From: Chryseobacterium indologenes
Lineage (GTDB): Bacteria > Bacteroidota > Bacteroidia > Flavobacteriales > Weeksellaceae
DNA length: 64,000 nucleotides
Assembly: GCA_002439165.1 (NCBI GenBank)
Contig: DJTE01000046.1
Coordinates: forward strand, 62,001-126,000
Reading direction: 5' to 3'
The notes below the pieces were generated by a model. That model saw only the letters and a program-made list of their open reading frames with translations. It was not told the DNA's origin and did no database searches. This document shows positions 8,737-18,087 of this stretch, piece after piece (within the stretch, counting starts at the first letter, position 1; each line of letters begins with the position of its first letter). The position numbers and the translations under genes are program-made.

Positions 8737-9867
8737 TTATAATCCGATAACCGGCATTGATAACATCAGAATATTTTCACTTTCTTCCAGACCGTCAAGA
8801 GGTTCTATAATACCAGGTCTGTTAGGCTGGGACATTTTCATGGTGATATCATCGGACCCCAGAATAGTAAGCATTTCTGTTAAAAATTTGGAGCTGAATC
8901 CGATATTGATATCTTCACCGTTATAGTCACAAGGAATCTGCATATCTGCTTTGTTAGCATATTCCGTATCTTCTGCATGGAGGTGAAGGATATTGGCGGA
9001 CAGCTTAAATCTAACCTGATTGGTGGATTTGTTGGACATGATCGATGCTCTTTTGATCGCTCCCAGTAAAAGGTTTCTGTTGATCGTCAGTACATTTGGA
9101 TTTTCTTTTGGAATTACCGCAGTATAGTTTGGATATTTTCCGTCGATGAGTCTGCATATCCAGGTATGTTTGCCAAAAGTAAACTTGGCCATATTCTCGT
9201 TAAAGTCGATGGTAACGTCTTCATTGGAACTAGCCAGGATATTTTTGAAAATATTCAGAGGTTTTTTAGGCATGATGAATTCCATCGGTTCGGGATTCAT
9301 CAGGTCTGATCTCTTGTATACCACCAGTCTGTGGGAGTCTGTGGATACGAAATTGGTTTCGTTTTCGCCAAACTGGAAAAGCACCCCTGTCATTACCGGA
9401 CGAAGAGAGTCGTTACTTGTTGCAAAAAGGGTGTTGGTTAATGCTTCAGATAAAACACCTGCAGACATGGTCACGCTTTGTGATGCATCAAATTCCGGCA
9501 GTTCCGGATAATCTTCTGCGTTATCCAGTGCGACAGCGAAATTATCTTTTTCATCCAGGATCTCAAGCTGGCTTCCTGTTCCTTCTGCATTATCCTTTAC
9601 AGCCAGTGTTAAAGGCTGTTCTCCGTAGGTCTTGATAAAATCCTGAAAAATCTTAGCAGGAACGGCAAATTTCCCTGAGTCATCAGACTTTACTTCCAGG
9701 GACGTTACAAGAGTAGTTTCGCCATCAGATGCTGTAATGGTAACATTATTTCCGTCTAATTCAAAAAGATAGTTTTCTAAAATCGGTCTCGACTGAGAAC
9801 TTGATATTACGCCACTTACAGTTTGCAGAGCCTTCTGCAGTTCACCACTTGAAATAATAAATTTCAT
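8737..9867 (-). CDS. dnaN: DNA polymerase III beta subunit (sliding clamp)
   Basis: Ring-forming processivity clamp that tethers DNA polymerase III and other replication and repair proteins to DNA. 376 aa with three repeated clamp folds (about 1-120, 130-250, 255-376). Recognisable segments are the start MKFIISSGELQKALQTVSGVI, SRPILENYLFEL, DSHRLVVYKR near 225 and the C-terminal end LMLSMPVIGL, close to the usual MPMRL-type terminus. dnaA and recF are not next to it, so this is not an oriC-type dnaA-dnaN cluster; that separation is common in Bacteroidota. A TATATTTG box lies 21 bp upstream. Confidence 0.97.
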   Translation of the reverse strand: MKFIISSGELQKALQTVSGVISSSQSRPILENYLFELDGNNVTITASDGETTLVTSLEVKSDDSGKFAVPAKIFQDFIKTYGEQPLTLAVKDNAEGTGSQLEILDEKDNFAVALDNAEDYPELPEFDASQSVTMSAGVLSEALTNTLFATSNDSLRPVMTGVLFQFGENETNFVSTDSHRLVVYKRSDLMNPEPMEFIMPKKPLNIFKNILASSNEDVTIDFNENMAKFTFGKHTWICRLIDGKYPNYTAVIPKENPNVLTINRNLLLGAIKRASIMSNKSTNQVRFKLSANILHLHAEDTEYANKADMQIPCDYNGEDINIGFSSKFLTEMLTILGSDDITMKMSQPNRPGIIEPLDGLEESENILMLSMPVIGL

Positions 9868-9887
9868 AGATTTAAAAATAATTTTTA

Positions 9888-9895
9888 CAAATATA
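9888..9895 (-). promoter_or_regulatory. Candidate -7 box (TATATTTG) for dnaN
   Basis: Exact TAnnTTTG match 21 bp before the dnaN start on the minus strand, with a T-rich stretch but no clear TTG at -33. Confidence 0.45.
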
Positions 9896-10063
9896 ATAAA
9901 TAGAAAACAGATTAAAAAAAATAATCCTGAGAGTTATTAACAACCATCAAAAGAATTTTCCAACTGTTTCTATCTCACTTTTTGATGAGGAAGACAATCC
10001 TTCGATGATAAATTTATGAATTTTTTTGTTCAAATAATTATATTTGTCAAGAATATTTTCCCA

Positions 10064-10420
10064 ATGCGAAAACCACCCGTCCATAAAAGTTTTGTTAACG
10101 CTTTGCGCGGTGTTTTTCTGATGGCAAAAACGGAAAGGAATTTCCGGATCGAGCTTATTGCCTTTGTCATCAATCTTTTTCTGATCTTTTATTTACAGCT
10201 TTCCGCTCCGGATACAGTTCTCATCCTTCTGGTCTGTTTTTCCGTTCTGGGTGCTGAGATCTTCAATACTGCCATAGAGAAGCTCTGCGATATGGTTCAG
10301 CCTGATTTTGATAAAAGGATCGGTTTTATTAAAGATATTGCAGCGGGGGCTGTACTTCTGATGAGTATTGCGGCAGCTATAACCGGAATTATTGTGTACA
10401 GCAAATATATATTTCTGTAA
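10064..10420 (+). CDS. dgkA: Diacylglycerol/undecaprenol kinase family protein
   Basis: Small integral membrane kinase (118 aa) that phosphorylates diacylglycerol or undecaprenol at the cytoplasmic face. Three hydrophobic helices follow a basic N-terminus. Family residues are present: the conserved Glu in NFRIELIAF, the EIFNTAIEKLCD motif and KDIAAGAVLL. The ATG at 10064 (MRKPPVHKSF) is the preferred start; an in-frame ATG at 10016 would add 16 hydrophobic residues ahead of the amphipathic surface helix, which the family lacks. Divergent from dnaN. The Gram-positive DgkA homologues are undecaprenol kinases, and which lipid is used here cannot be told. Confidence 0.9.
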   Translation: MRKPPVHKSFVNALRGVFLMAKTERNFRIELIAFVINLFLIFYLQLSAPDTVLILLVCFSVLGAEIFNTAIEKLCDMVQPDFDKRIGFIKDIAAGAVLLMSIAAAITGIIVYSKYIFL

Positions 10421-10466
10421 AAAAGCATTCCGGTGTTTCTATCTGTTGCTAGTCTTTATCGGGCAT

Positions 10467-11096
10467 TTATAAATATTTTTCGATGACAGGTATTGCTATT
10501 TCAGCCATTATTCCATAGCCTTTTTCGTTGGGATGAACGCCGTCTGCCGACAGCAGGAATTCTTTGTCGTCAAAAAAAGCAGTGTAAAAATCGATATAAC
10601 CCAACCCATGATCTGACGCAATATCTTTAAGAATCCGATTGTACACGATAACCTCTTTATTGTATCTTAATTTTCCTGAACTCACTACCACTCCATCTAT
10701 TTTCTGCGCAAAAGGAAGAATACTCACAAGGTAGATGTCGGAAGAAAATTTTCTGGCTTCTTTAACTGCAGTGATCATATTACTTTTGAATTTTTCATGT
10801 CCCACCTCCTGTTTATGATCTTTTACAGCCAGATCATTGGCTCCGTAGCCCAGGAAAACAACATTTCCGTCTGCTGAATTTCTTGCCCTTAATTCGTGAG
10901 GCATTCTTTTGAGCAGCCCTTCCGTTGTTTCGCCGCCAATTCCAAGATTAAACAGGATAAGTTCATCACCATTTCCTTCGTGGAATTTCTGGAGTGCATA
11001 TCTCTTCAGAATATCTACCCATCCACCAAAAACGCCGTCGTATTCTCCATAAGTGATGCTGTCTCCGAAGAACAGCCCGTATACCGTTTTTTTCAT
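10467..11096 (-). CDS. SGNH/GDSL hydrolase
   Basis: Esterase or deacetylase of the SGNH fold, 209 aa, with no signal peptide, so likely cytoplasmic. All four blocks are visible: GDSIT with nucleophile Ser13, the Gly in NLGIGGETT near 53, Asn87 in GYGANDL, and Asp185 with His188 in DGVHPNEKGY. Closest in layout to TesA/lysophospholipase-like and acyl-hydrolase members; the substrate is not predictable. It stands alone, convergent with dgkA. Confidence 0.92.
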   Translation of the reverse strand: MKKTVYGLFFGDSITYGEYDGVFGGWVDILKRYALQKFHEGNGDELILFNLGIGGETTEGLLKRMPHELRARNSADGNVVFLGYGANDLAVKDHKQEVGHEKFKSNMITAVKEARKFSSDIYLVSILPFAQKIDGVVVSSGKLRYNKEVIVYNRILKDIASDHGLGYIDFYTAFFDDKEFLLSADGVHPNEKGYGIMAEIAIPVIEKYL

Positions 11097-11664
11097 TCAA
11101 TTCCTGTTGTATGTTTATTGATAAGTAAAAATATTAAGAATAAAATGCCGGACAAAATAAAATCCGTCTAATTTACCGGGGTTGTCGTGTAAAATTTTAA
11201 CGACTGAATATATCTGTGCTGTAATTTTAAAATGGCTGGAAAGTGCAAAGACACAAGGGGTTTCAATTATTATAATTCTTTTATGACGGAAGAAAATCCA
11301 GGATTTCCAGCAAGCTTTAATGGGATTGAGAATATATTTTTATTTTCCCCGATTGTGCAGATCTTTATGACATCGTATCGTTAAAGCAGTACCAATGCAT
11401 CAATGAGCCGTTAGGATTTAAAATTCAGATTCAAAAGCAAGGAGCTAAGTAAAAATACTGCTGATATGATCAGCGGAATTATTTTTCCGGCAAAGGCCAG
11501 ACAAAAATTAATAACAGCAAAGGATATTTTTAAGATAAACTATGGCGTAAACTTAGCAGGGTAATACAAAGGCTGATATTTCAAAAGCAAACCTCATTAC
11601 TCATTACTCATTACTCATTACTCATTACTCATTACTCATCACCCATTGCTGATTACAAAATTAA
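11097..11664. other. Intergenic region with heptamer tandem repeat
   Basis: No gene seen. The stretch 11230-11560 is AT-rich with short scraps such as GCAAAGACACAAGG (about 11245) reminiscent of dispersed Flavobacteriia repeats; it could be the remains of a decayed gene but no reading frame is recognisable. The right end has the TCATTAC repeat at 11594-11640. Confidence 0.5.
11594..11640. repeat. Tandem heptanucleotide repeat (TCATTAC)x6
   Basis: Six exact head-to-tail copies of TCATTAC followed by a partial copy (TCATC), lying 25 bp beyond the stop codon of the barstar-like gene. Confidence 0.95.
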
Positions 11665-12078
11665 TCATTCCAGCCTGAGTATTATATTCTGATGGGACTG
11701 TATGATTTCGACTAAAATCTCAAACAGCGTCTGTCCTTTTCTCTCCTGCAGATCTTTGAGTTTCTGTTGAATCAGTTCAATATTGAAAGGCTTTCCCTGC
11801 CTGATTTTATTTTCATAAAATTCCTGTGTAGCCTGTAAGCCCAGATCATTTTTTGATTTCCCGGATTCCTTCCAGATGATCTCTGTTTCTTCATTATTTT
11901 CAAATACTCCGAAACCGCCGTACAGGATATCATCAAAGCCATCAAGTGTTCCGACTTTCCAGTCCGTATCTTTCATCAACACGCTGGAAACTTCGTCATA
12001 GAAACCTTCCAGAGACGAAAAATGACCGCCATTGATGACGATCACTTTCTTTTTATTATTTGAAGTATTCAATTTCAT
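11665..12078 (-). CDS. Barstar-like ribonuclease inhibitor
   Basis: Cytoplasmic inhibitor-type protein of 137 aa. After a short charged N-terminus, residues 11-70 match the barstar fold: VIVINGGHFSSLEGFYDEV (strand 1 and the first helix) and WKVGTLDGFDDILYGG, the helix-2 segment that blocks the barnase active site in the archetype. The C-terminal half (85-137) is longer than barstar itself (about 90 aa) and ends in a helix-strand unit. No barnase-like RNase gene is adjacent, so its target is unknown. It starts 13 bp after the DUF3667 gene and is probably cotranscribed with it. The family call is from motif memory, not a search. Confidence 0.8.
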   Translation of the reverse strand: MKLNTSNNKKKVIVINGGHFSSLEGFYDEVSSVLMKDTDWKVGTLDGFDDILYGGFGVFENNEETEIIWKESGKSKNDLGLQATQEFYENKIRQGKPFNIELIQQKLKDLQERKGQTLFEILVEIIQSHQNIILRLE

Positions 12079-12091
12079 TTCAAATGTATTT

Positions 12092-12793
12092 TTACTTAAA
12101 AAAGTGTATGAGATAAGCCAATATGACTAAACAATATTTGTAAGTAACCATTCCTAAAAAGAAACAGATAAAACTCTTAACATAATTGATGACTTTTCTC
12201 TCTCCAAAAAACTGTCCAATAGCAAAAACTATATAAGCCTGTCCAAAAAATGCGCCAGTTTGGGCAATAATTAATGAATCAGTAAGTTTTGCTGGCAATA
12301 AAAAAAACAAGAGAGAAATAAAAAATACACCAAAAACATAAGATAGTAATACAAAGATTTCGAATATATTATAACCTTTTTTATAAAAGAAAATTTTTGT
12401 CCAAATGGCCATAAAAAAACCAATTATCATAGCAGAATAGCCAAGATGAGAATCTACCCAGTTATTTACAACTTGGGTGTCAAGATTATTTTGCCATTCC
12501 GATGTTTTTCCAAATCCTTTTATATTAAATATGGATATTTCAATATGAAAAAAATGAATAATTAAGGTGTAAATAACTGCAGAGAAAACCAAAAATACAA
12601 TAGGTTTTACATACTTTTCACGATTTTCTCCAAGATATTCTCTTACTGCTTTTCCCGGATGTATCAAAACTTCTTTAAAGGTAAAAGGAAAGCCTTTGTC
12701 AAAATGTAAAAGGTGTTGTATCTCATGAGAAATATAATGCGCGTCTATTCTTTTGATTTCTTTTTTAGGTCCAGAAGAATACTCTCCGTTCAT
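12092..12793 (-). CDS. DUF3667-type membrane protein
   Basis: 233-residue membrane protein with a cytoplasmic N-terminal segment RIDAHYISHEIQHLLHFDKG, then FTFKEVLIHPGKAVREYL, the signature of DUF3667 proteins, followed by four or five hydrophobic helices (about 68-90, 115-132, 140-168, 175-195, 205-230). Function unknown. The gene is visibly more AT-rich than purL and the surrounding housekeeping genes, with many AAA, ATA and TTT codons. It precedes the barstar-like gene by 13 bp. Confidence 0.8.
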   Translation of the reverse strand: MNGEYSSGPKKEIKRIDAHYISHEIQHLLHFDKGFPFTFKEVLIHPGKAVREYLGENREKYVKPIVFLVFSAVIYTLIIHFFHIEISIFNIKGFGKTSEWQNNLDTQVVNNWVDSHLGYSAMIIGFFMAIWTKIFFYKKGYNIFEIFVLLSYVFGVFFISLLFFLLPAKLTDSLIIAQTGAFFGQAYIVFAIGQFFGERKVINYVKSFICFFLGMVTYKYCLVILAYLIHFFK

Positions 12794-12824
12794 TGGTTAA
12801 AGTTTTTTTCTAATTGTAATGATA

Positions 12825-12832
12825 CAAAAATA
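12825..12832 (-). promoter_or_regulatory. Candidate -7 box (TATTTTTG) for DUF3667-barstar unit
   Basis: Exact TAnnTTTG match 32 bp before the DUF3667 start; no clear -33 element. Confidence 0.35.
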
Positions 12833-12859
12833 TGAACTTATTTGTTAGGTCATTATTAA

Positions 12860-12892
12860 AAACCTCATAGAATAAGGGTATCTATGAGGTTT
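12860..12892 (-). terminator. purL terminator
   Basis: Perfect 12-bp stem (AAACCTCATAGA with TCTATGAGGTTT) and 9-base loop, just past the purL stop at 12901. A strong intrinsic terminator that also separates purL from the DUF3667-barstar unit. Confidence 0.88.
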
Positions 12893-12900
12893 GATTTAAT

Positions 12901-15900
12901 TTATTTGAAGTATTCAATACCGTTTCTGAATATATTGTGATAATTCGCGGCAGGAATATTTTTCATGAGGCCTTCTGCAAAGCGTTCCGGGTGTCCCATT
13001 CTTCCGTAGATCTTTCCGCACGGGCTGGTGATTCCTTCAATTCCGAATAATGAGTTGTTCGGGTTGAACGGCATTCCGTGGGCTATGTTTCCGTCCGGAT
13101 CGATATACTGTGTTGCAATCTGTCCGTTTTCATAAAGCTTCTGGATTTCTTCTTTTGAAGCCATGAAACGTCCTTCACCGTGGGAAATCGGAATGGTAAA
13201 TTCCTGATCTTTCATTCCTTTTAACCACGGGCTTTCATCGTTCACCACTCTTACTGTCACCATCTGTGAAATATGTCTTCTGATCGCATTGTGAGCCAAT
13301 GTAGGAGAGTTTTCATCCAGGTCTTTAATTCTACCGTACGGCAGCAGTCCTGATTTCACCAATGCCTGGAATCCGTTACAGATCCCGATGATCATTCCGT
13401 CTCTGTCCAGTAATTCGTGAACGGCATTTTTCATTTTTTCGTTTTTCAGAACATTCACGATGAATTTTGCGGAACCATCCGGCTCATCACCTGCTGAGAA
13501 TCCTCCGGAGAATGCCAGAATCTGGGACGTTCTGATCTCTTCCACCCATGCATCGATGCTTTGGTCCAATAACTGGTGGCTGATATTGATTAAAGGTAAA
13601 CTGCTTACCACAGCACCTTCTTTACGGAATGCATTCAGGGTATCGTATTCACAGTTGGTACCCGGGAATACCGGAGCAAATACTTTAGGCTGTGCGATTC
13701 CGTGTTTTTTAATGATGATATTTCTTGGGGTGACTGAGTTTGATTTTTCGTCAATTTCAACCGTAATTTTTTCTTTTTCTGCTGTTGGGAAAAGGTTTTC
13801 GAACGTACCGGTGTAAGCTGATTCAAGATTTGAAATCTGAAATTTGACATTGTTGATGGTTATCACCTCATCCGCAACTACTTTTCCAATCATCTGAAGA
13901 TTTACAGTGCTTAGCTCTTCTTTAGCTTCGATAATTAAGCTGCCGATATTTTTAGCCAATAAGGTATTTTCATCCGCATTGATTTCGGCTCCCAATCTGT
14001 TTCCGAAGCTCATTTTTGCCAGTGCTACTGCAACACCACCGTCTTTCACTGTTTTTACAGAAACGATCTTTCCTGACTTAACGTTTTCAAAGATGAATCC
14101 GTACACTTCTTTTAAGGCCTCATAGTTTGGAAGGCCGCTTTCCTGAGCGATATGATTAAAGAAATAGATTTTATTTCCGGCGGTTTTAAATTCCGGAGAA
14201 ATGATATTCTGTTTTTCTCCGTTGGCACATGCAAAAGAAATCAATGTTGGCGGCACATTCAGATCCTGATAGGTTCCGCTCATAGAATCTTTTCCTCCGA
14301 TGGCAGCCAGCCCCAGGCTGATCTGTGCATCATAGGCGCCCAGAAGGGAAGCTAAAGGTTTACCCCATTTTTCAGGGTTCTGTCCCAGTTTTTCAAAATA
14401 TTCCTGGAAGCTTAATCTGATGTTTTTATAATCACCTCCCATAGCCACGATCTTCGCAACGCTTTCTACTACTGCGTAAGATGCTCCCAGCAATGAGTTC
14501 TGTTTTGAGATTTCAGCATCAAAGCCCCAGCTTGCCAGAGAAACGGTTTTAATATCTTTTGCTCCTAAAACAGGCAGTGTCTGAACACTTCCTTCCATTA
14601 AGGTCTGCTGGTATTTTCCGCCTAAAGGCATTGCGACAGTAGTTGCACCTACGGAAGAATCGAACATTTCGAGTAATCCTTTCTGGGAAGCTACGTTTTT
14701 GTCTTTTAATATGTTCAGGAAGCTTTCTTCTGTGAATGCTTCCACGGTTTCTTTTACTTCTTCAAGGTGGGTAATTTTCACTTCCTGAGACTTTGAACAT
14801 CCGTTGGTATCCAGGAATGCTCTTGAAAGATCAACGATCTTATTTCCTTTCCAGAACATCTGCATTCTTCCTGAATCTGTTACTTTTGCCACTTCTACGG
14901 CTACAATATTTTCAGCTTCACAGAATTTAATGAAGAGTTCTTTATCTTTCGGATCCACTACTACCGCCATTCTTTCCTGAGATTCTGAAATGGCAAGTTC
15001 GGTTCCGTTCAATCCTTCGTATTTTAAAGGAAGTACATCCAGGTTTACTTCCAGGGAGTCTGCAATTTCACCGATGGCTACGGAAACTCCCCCTGCCCCG
15101 AAATCGTTTGATTTTTTAATCAGTCTTGTCACTTCCGGATTTCTGAACAGTCTCTGAATTTTGCGTTCTTCCACAGCATTTCCTTTCTGAACTTCGGAAC
15201 TCATGGTATGAATAGAGGTTTCGTCCTGTTCTTTTGAACTTCCGCTGGCCCCCCCAACTCCGTCACGTCCGGTTGCTCCTCCTAAAATAATGATGGAATC
15301 GCCATTAGCCGGTTTTTCACGTCTTACCCAATCTACGGGAACGGCTCCGGCTACAAATCCTACTTCCATTCTTTTGGCTTTGTAGCCCTCATCATAGATT
15401 TCGGAAACCATTGTTGTTGCCAGACCGATCTGGTTACCATACGAAGAATATCCGTTGGCGGCCTGCTTTGTGATGGTTTTCTGAGGTAATTTTCCCGGTA
15501 AGGTTTTGTCTACGGATTCTAAAACGTCGGCAGCCCCAGAGAGTCTCATTGCCTGGAACACAAAAGATCTTCCGGATAAAGGGTCTCTGATGGCACCTCC
15601 CAGACAGGTTGAAGCTCCTCCGAACGGTTCAATTTCCGTAGGGTGATTGTGGGTTTCATTTTTGAACAGCAGGTACCACGGTTCTTTTTTGCCGTCGTAT
15701 TCTGCTTCGATCTGAATGGTACAGGCGTTGATCTCATCGGAAATCACGAGATTGTCCAGATTCCCTGTTTTATGGAAATATTTACCGCATACGGTGGCCA
15801 GATCCATCAAGGAGATTGGCTTCAGTTCACGGCCTAAGAATTTTCTTTTTTCGATATAGTCATTGAAAATAGTTTCCAATGTATGTTTGAACTTCCCTTC

Positions 15901-16596
15901 AAACTGAATGTCTGACAATTCCGTTTCGAAAGTGGTGTGACGGCAGTGGTCACTCCAGTAGGTGTCTAAAACTTTAAGTTCTGTTTCGGTAGGATTTCTC
16001 TGTTCTGTTCTGAAGTATTCCTGAATGAACTTCAGGTCATCCAGTCCCAGGGCAAAACCGTGATTATTGTAGAAATTTTCAAGTTCAGCATCATTAAAAC
16101 TGATGAAATTTTCATGAACCAACACTTCTGAAGGGGTTTCATCGGCAGGAATATCCAGTACGGACAGGTCTTTTTCCTGAGATTCTACTTTATTGATCAG
16201 CAGGTCTTTGATTTTAACAAGGTCTGATTCAGAGATTCCTTCAAATTCAATAAGCTTACCGCTTCTTACTTTTGATTTTTCATTTTCCGTCAGCAATGCA
16301 ATACACTGCTGGGCAGAATCTGCTCTCTGGTCATACTGTCCGGGTAAAAACTCCATTCCAAAGTGGATTTTTTGTGCCGGGTTTCCGGTGTGTAAAATAT
16401 CCGTAACAGGGTCTACAAAAGTGTTATATACTACTTTTTCAAATTCTCCGTCATTCAAGCCGAAAATATCGTACACATTGTATACTTTCACGCTTTGAAC
16501 GGCAGGAACCACCGCTTTTACTTCATCAAAAATTTTTGGACTTTCCACATCGAAAATTCCTCTTTTTTCTACGAAAATTCTTTTGTTTTTAGACAT
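12901..16596 (-). CDS. purL: Phosphoribosylformylglycinamidine synthase
   Basis: Large single-chain FGAM synthase of purine biosynthesis: FGAR + glutamine + ATP gives FGAM. 1231 aa, the fused type known from proteobacteria and eukaryotes rather than the PurS/PurQ/PurL split type. Order: N-terminal PurS-like domain (to about 150), linker, two AIRS-like halves with the ATP and substrate site (DTYWSDHCRHTTFETE near 210, NETHNHPTEIEPFGGASTC near 310, GRDGVGGASGSS near 440), and the C-terminal glutaminase (FAPVFPGTNCEYDTL onward) with nucleophile Cys1073 in GICNGFQ and His1202/Glu1204 in GHPE. No purine gene neighbours directly, but purB lies 4 kb upstream on the same strand. Confidence 0.97.
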   Translation of the reverse strand: MSKNKRIFVEKRGIFDVESPKIFDEVKAVVPAVQSVKVYNVYDIFGLNDGEFEKVVYNTFVDPVTDILHTGNPAQKIHFGMEFLPGQYDQRADSAQQCIALLTENEKSKVRSGKLIEFEGISESDLVKIKDLLINKVESQEKDLSVLDIPADETPSEVLVHENFISFNDAELENFYNNHGFALGLDDLKFIQEYFRTEQRNPTETELKVLDTYWSDHCRHTTFETELSDIQFEGKFKHTLETIFNDYIEKRKFLGRELKPISLMDLATVCGKYFHKTGNLDNLVISDEINACTIQIEAEYDGKKEPWYLLFKNETHNHPTEIEPFGGASTCLGGAIRDPLSGRSFVFQAMRLSGAADVLESVDKTLPGKLPQKTITKQAANGYSSYGNQIGLATTMVSEIYDEGYKAKRMEVGFVAGAVPVDWVRREKPANGDSIIILGGATGRDGVGGASGSSKEQDETSIHTMSSEVQKGNAVEERKIQRLFRNPEVTRLIKKSNDFGAGGVSVAIGEIADSLEVNLDVLPLKYEGLNGTELAISESQERMAVVVDPKDKELFIKFCEAENIVAVEVAKVTDSGRMQMFWKGNKIVDLSRAFLDTNGCSKSQEVKITHLEEVKETVEAFTEESFLNILKDKNVASQKGLLEMFDSSVGATTVAMPLGGKYQQTLMEGSVQTLPVLGAKDIKTVSLASWGFDAEISKQNSLLGASYAVVESVAKIVAMGGDYKNIRLSFQEYFEKLGQNPEKWGKPLASLLGAYDAQISLGLAAIGGKDSMSGTYQDLNVPPTLISFACANGEKQNIISPEFKTAGNKIYFFNHIAQESGLPNYEALKEVYGFIFENVKSGKIVSVKTVKDGGVAVALAKMSFGNRLGAEINADENTLLAKNIGSLIIEAKEELSTVNLQMIGKVVADEVITINNVKFQISNLESAYTGTFENLFPTAEKEKITVEIDEKSNSVTPRNIIIKKHGIAQPKVFAPVFPGTNCEYDTLNAFRKEGAVVSSLPLINISHQLLDQSIDAWVEEIRTSQILAFSGGFSAGDEPDGSAKFIVNVLKNEKMKNAVHELLDRDGMIIGICNGFQALVKSGLLPYGRIKDLDENSPTLAHNAIRRHISQMVTVRVVNDESPWLKGMKDQEFTIPISHGEGRFMASKEEIQKLYENGQIATQYIDPDGNIAHGMPFNPNNSLFGIEGITSPCGKIYGRMGHPERFAEGLMKNIPAANYHNIFRNGIEYFK

Positions 16597-16639
16597 TAGA
16601 TGTCAGATTTTAATATTAGATTTATTTATTCTTTTTACT

Positions 16640-18067
16640 TTAAAGCACCAGTGTCAGATTTCTATCCGGAGTTCCGTCCGCATTGGAAGCTCTTTTAGGA
16701 GCATTCACCCAGGCGGTCTTGTTCAGTACAAATTTAAAGGAATATGTCTTACCTTTTTCAAATTTGGATATGGGAACTTCCAGTTCGAACCGGTTTTTAT
16801 CTTTTTTCGTCATCCGGTATTCTTTATTTTCAGGATTCCAGTCATTGAAGGAGCCTGCTACTGCAATGGTATTAAGCAATCCGGCATCCGCATTTTGGGG
16901 ATGGGTATAGCTGAACACAACGTTATTTCCTTTTACAGAATACCCGTACACTTCTTTTTTTGCTGATGATGAAGTAAGGTCTTCCATGATTTCTGAAGCA
17001 CTGTCCAGAAGTACAAATCCGCCTCCGTCTACACTGATATTGACAATCATACAGATTCCTATATTCAATTCAGGGTATACCGTAAACCAGGTCTGGGTTC
17101 CAAAAGAGCCACCATGTTTAAATCCGACTTTCCCAAATTCACTGATGTAATAGTCATCCCAAAGATAGCCCTTCCAGCTTTCTTTACTGTTCTCTATATT
17201 TTTATGGGTTTCCTGAACAACCTTGTCTTTTGAATACATTTCATCTTTCAGAAACTTCATCAGATCTCCGAGAGTTGATTTTGTTCTTGCTCCTGTAGAA
17301 CCCCATAAATTCGAGGCAAAATGAGGCATTAACTGATGATCTCCGTTGTATCCATTGGCTAATGTTTCATTTTTCCCCAGGGTGAACTTAGTATTCTTCA
17401 TCCCTAATTTTGAAAAAATATTTTCATTGAAAAGCGTTTCTACCTCTTTACCATAGACATTTTCAAGGATATGTCCTGCCAGTTCAAGACTTAGGTTGCT
17501 GTATTGATATTTAAATCCGGGAACGGTATCCAGTTTTACCTGCTTCAGATCTTTTAAAAACTGGTCTTTGAAATAGCCAGCTTCACGTTCCATTATTAAA
17601 AAAGGGCTTTTACCCGTCCAGTTTTTACCTCTCAAATCATCTTCATCAGGCAGGCTTCTTGGTAATGCTGTAGTATAAGAAAGAATATTTCTGACTTTTA
17701 CAGGAGTTCCGTTATATTCTAAATTCCGGTAATCGTCTTTAAGATATTTCCGAATGTCATCATCAAGATTAATCTTCCCTTCCAGTACTGCTTTAGAAAG
17801 CATCTGACCAGTAAAAAGCTTGGTAACTGAAGCTATTTCAAAATAGGTATTATCATTTGCCCGGTTTCCTTTTCCTTTATCGAGTTCACCAAAATGTCTG
17901 GTATAGACTTTCCCATCTTTTATGATTCCGATGGACACGGAATAGGCTCCTGATTTTTCAGCCAGTTTTTTTGCATTTGCTTCAATGATTGAATATACCG
18001 TCTTTTCACTCTGTGAATAGCTTTTTACAAAAGTCAGAATAAATACAAGTGCCAATACATTTCTCAT
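16640..18067 (-). CDS. Secreted serine hydrolase (beta-lactamase fold) with C-terminal CBM48-like domain, copy 1
   Basis: Exported class C beta-lactamase-type hydrolase or D-Ala-D-Ala peptidase, 475 aa. Signal peptide ends near residue 19. The three active-site motifs are intact: Ser80-Val-Thr-Lys83, Tyr189-Ser-Asn191 and His318-Gly-Gly320. Residues about 375-475 are a beta-sandwich resembling the AMPK/CBM48 glycogen-binding fold (VAGSFNDWNPENKEYRM). 20 bp after its paralogue, so the two form a tandem pair. The C-terminal domains of the pair are far more alike than the catalytic domains. Substrate unknown; peptides, esters or cell-wall fragments are all possible. Confidence 0.88.
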   Translation of the reverse strand: MRNVLALVFILTFVKSYSQSEKTVYSIIEANAKKLAEKSGAYSVSIGIIKDGKVYTRHFGELDKGKGNRANDNTYFEIASVTKLFTGQMLSKAVLEGKINLDDDIRKYLKDDYRNLEYNGTPVKVRNILSYTTALPRSLPDEDDLRGKNWTGKSPFLIMEREAGYFKDQFLKDLKQVKLDTVPGFKYQYSNLSLELAGHILENVYGKEVETLFNENIFSKLGMKNTKFTLGKNETLANGYNGDHQLMPHFASNLWGSTGARTKSTLGDLMKFLKDEMYSKDKVVQETHKNIENSKESWKGYLWDDYYISEFGKVGFKHGGSFGTQTWFTVYPELNIGICMIVNISVDGGGFVLLDSASEIMEDLTSSSAKKEVYGYSVKGNNVVFSYTHPQNADAGLLNTIAVAGSFNDWNPENKEYRMTKKDKNRFELEVPISKFEKGKTYSFKFVLNKTAWVNAPKRASNADGTPDRNLTLVL

Positions 18068-18087
18068 CAGGCTGATTTTTTTTCTAA

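Noticed and set aside
11594..11640. CRISPR-like array from the TCATTAC repeats
   Set aside because: Head-to-tail heptamers without spacers; no cas genes.
11665..12793. Toxin-antitoxin pair reading of DUF3667 and barstar
   Set aside because: DUF3667 is a membrane protein with no nuclease features; no toxin domain is seen in the pair.
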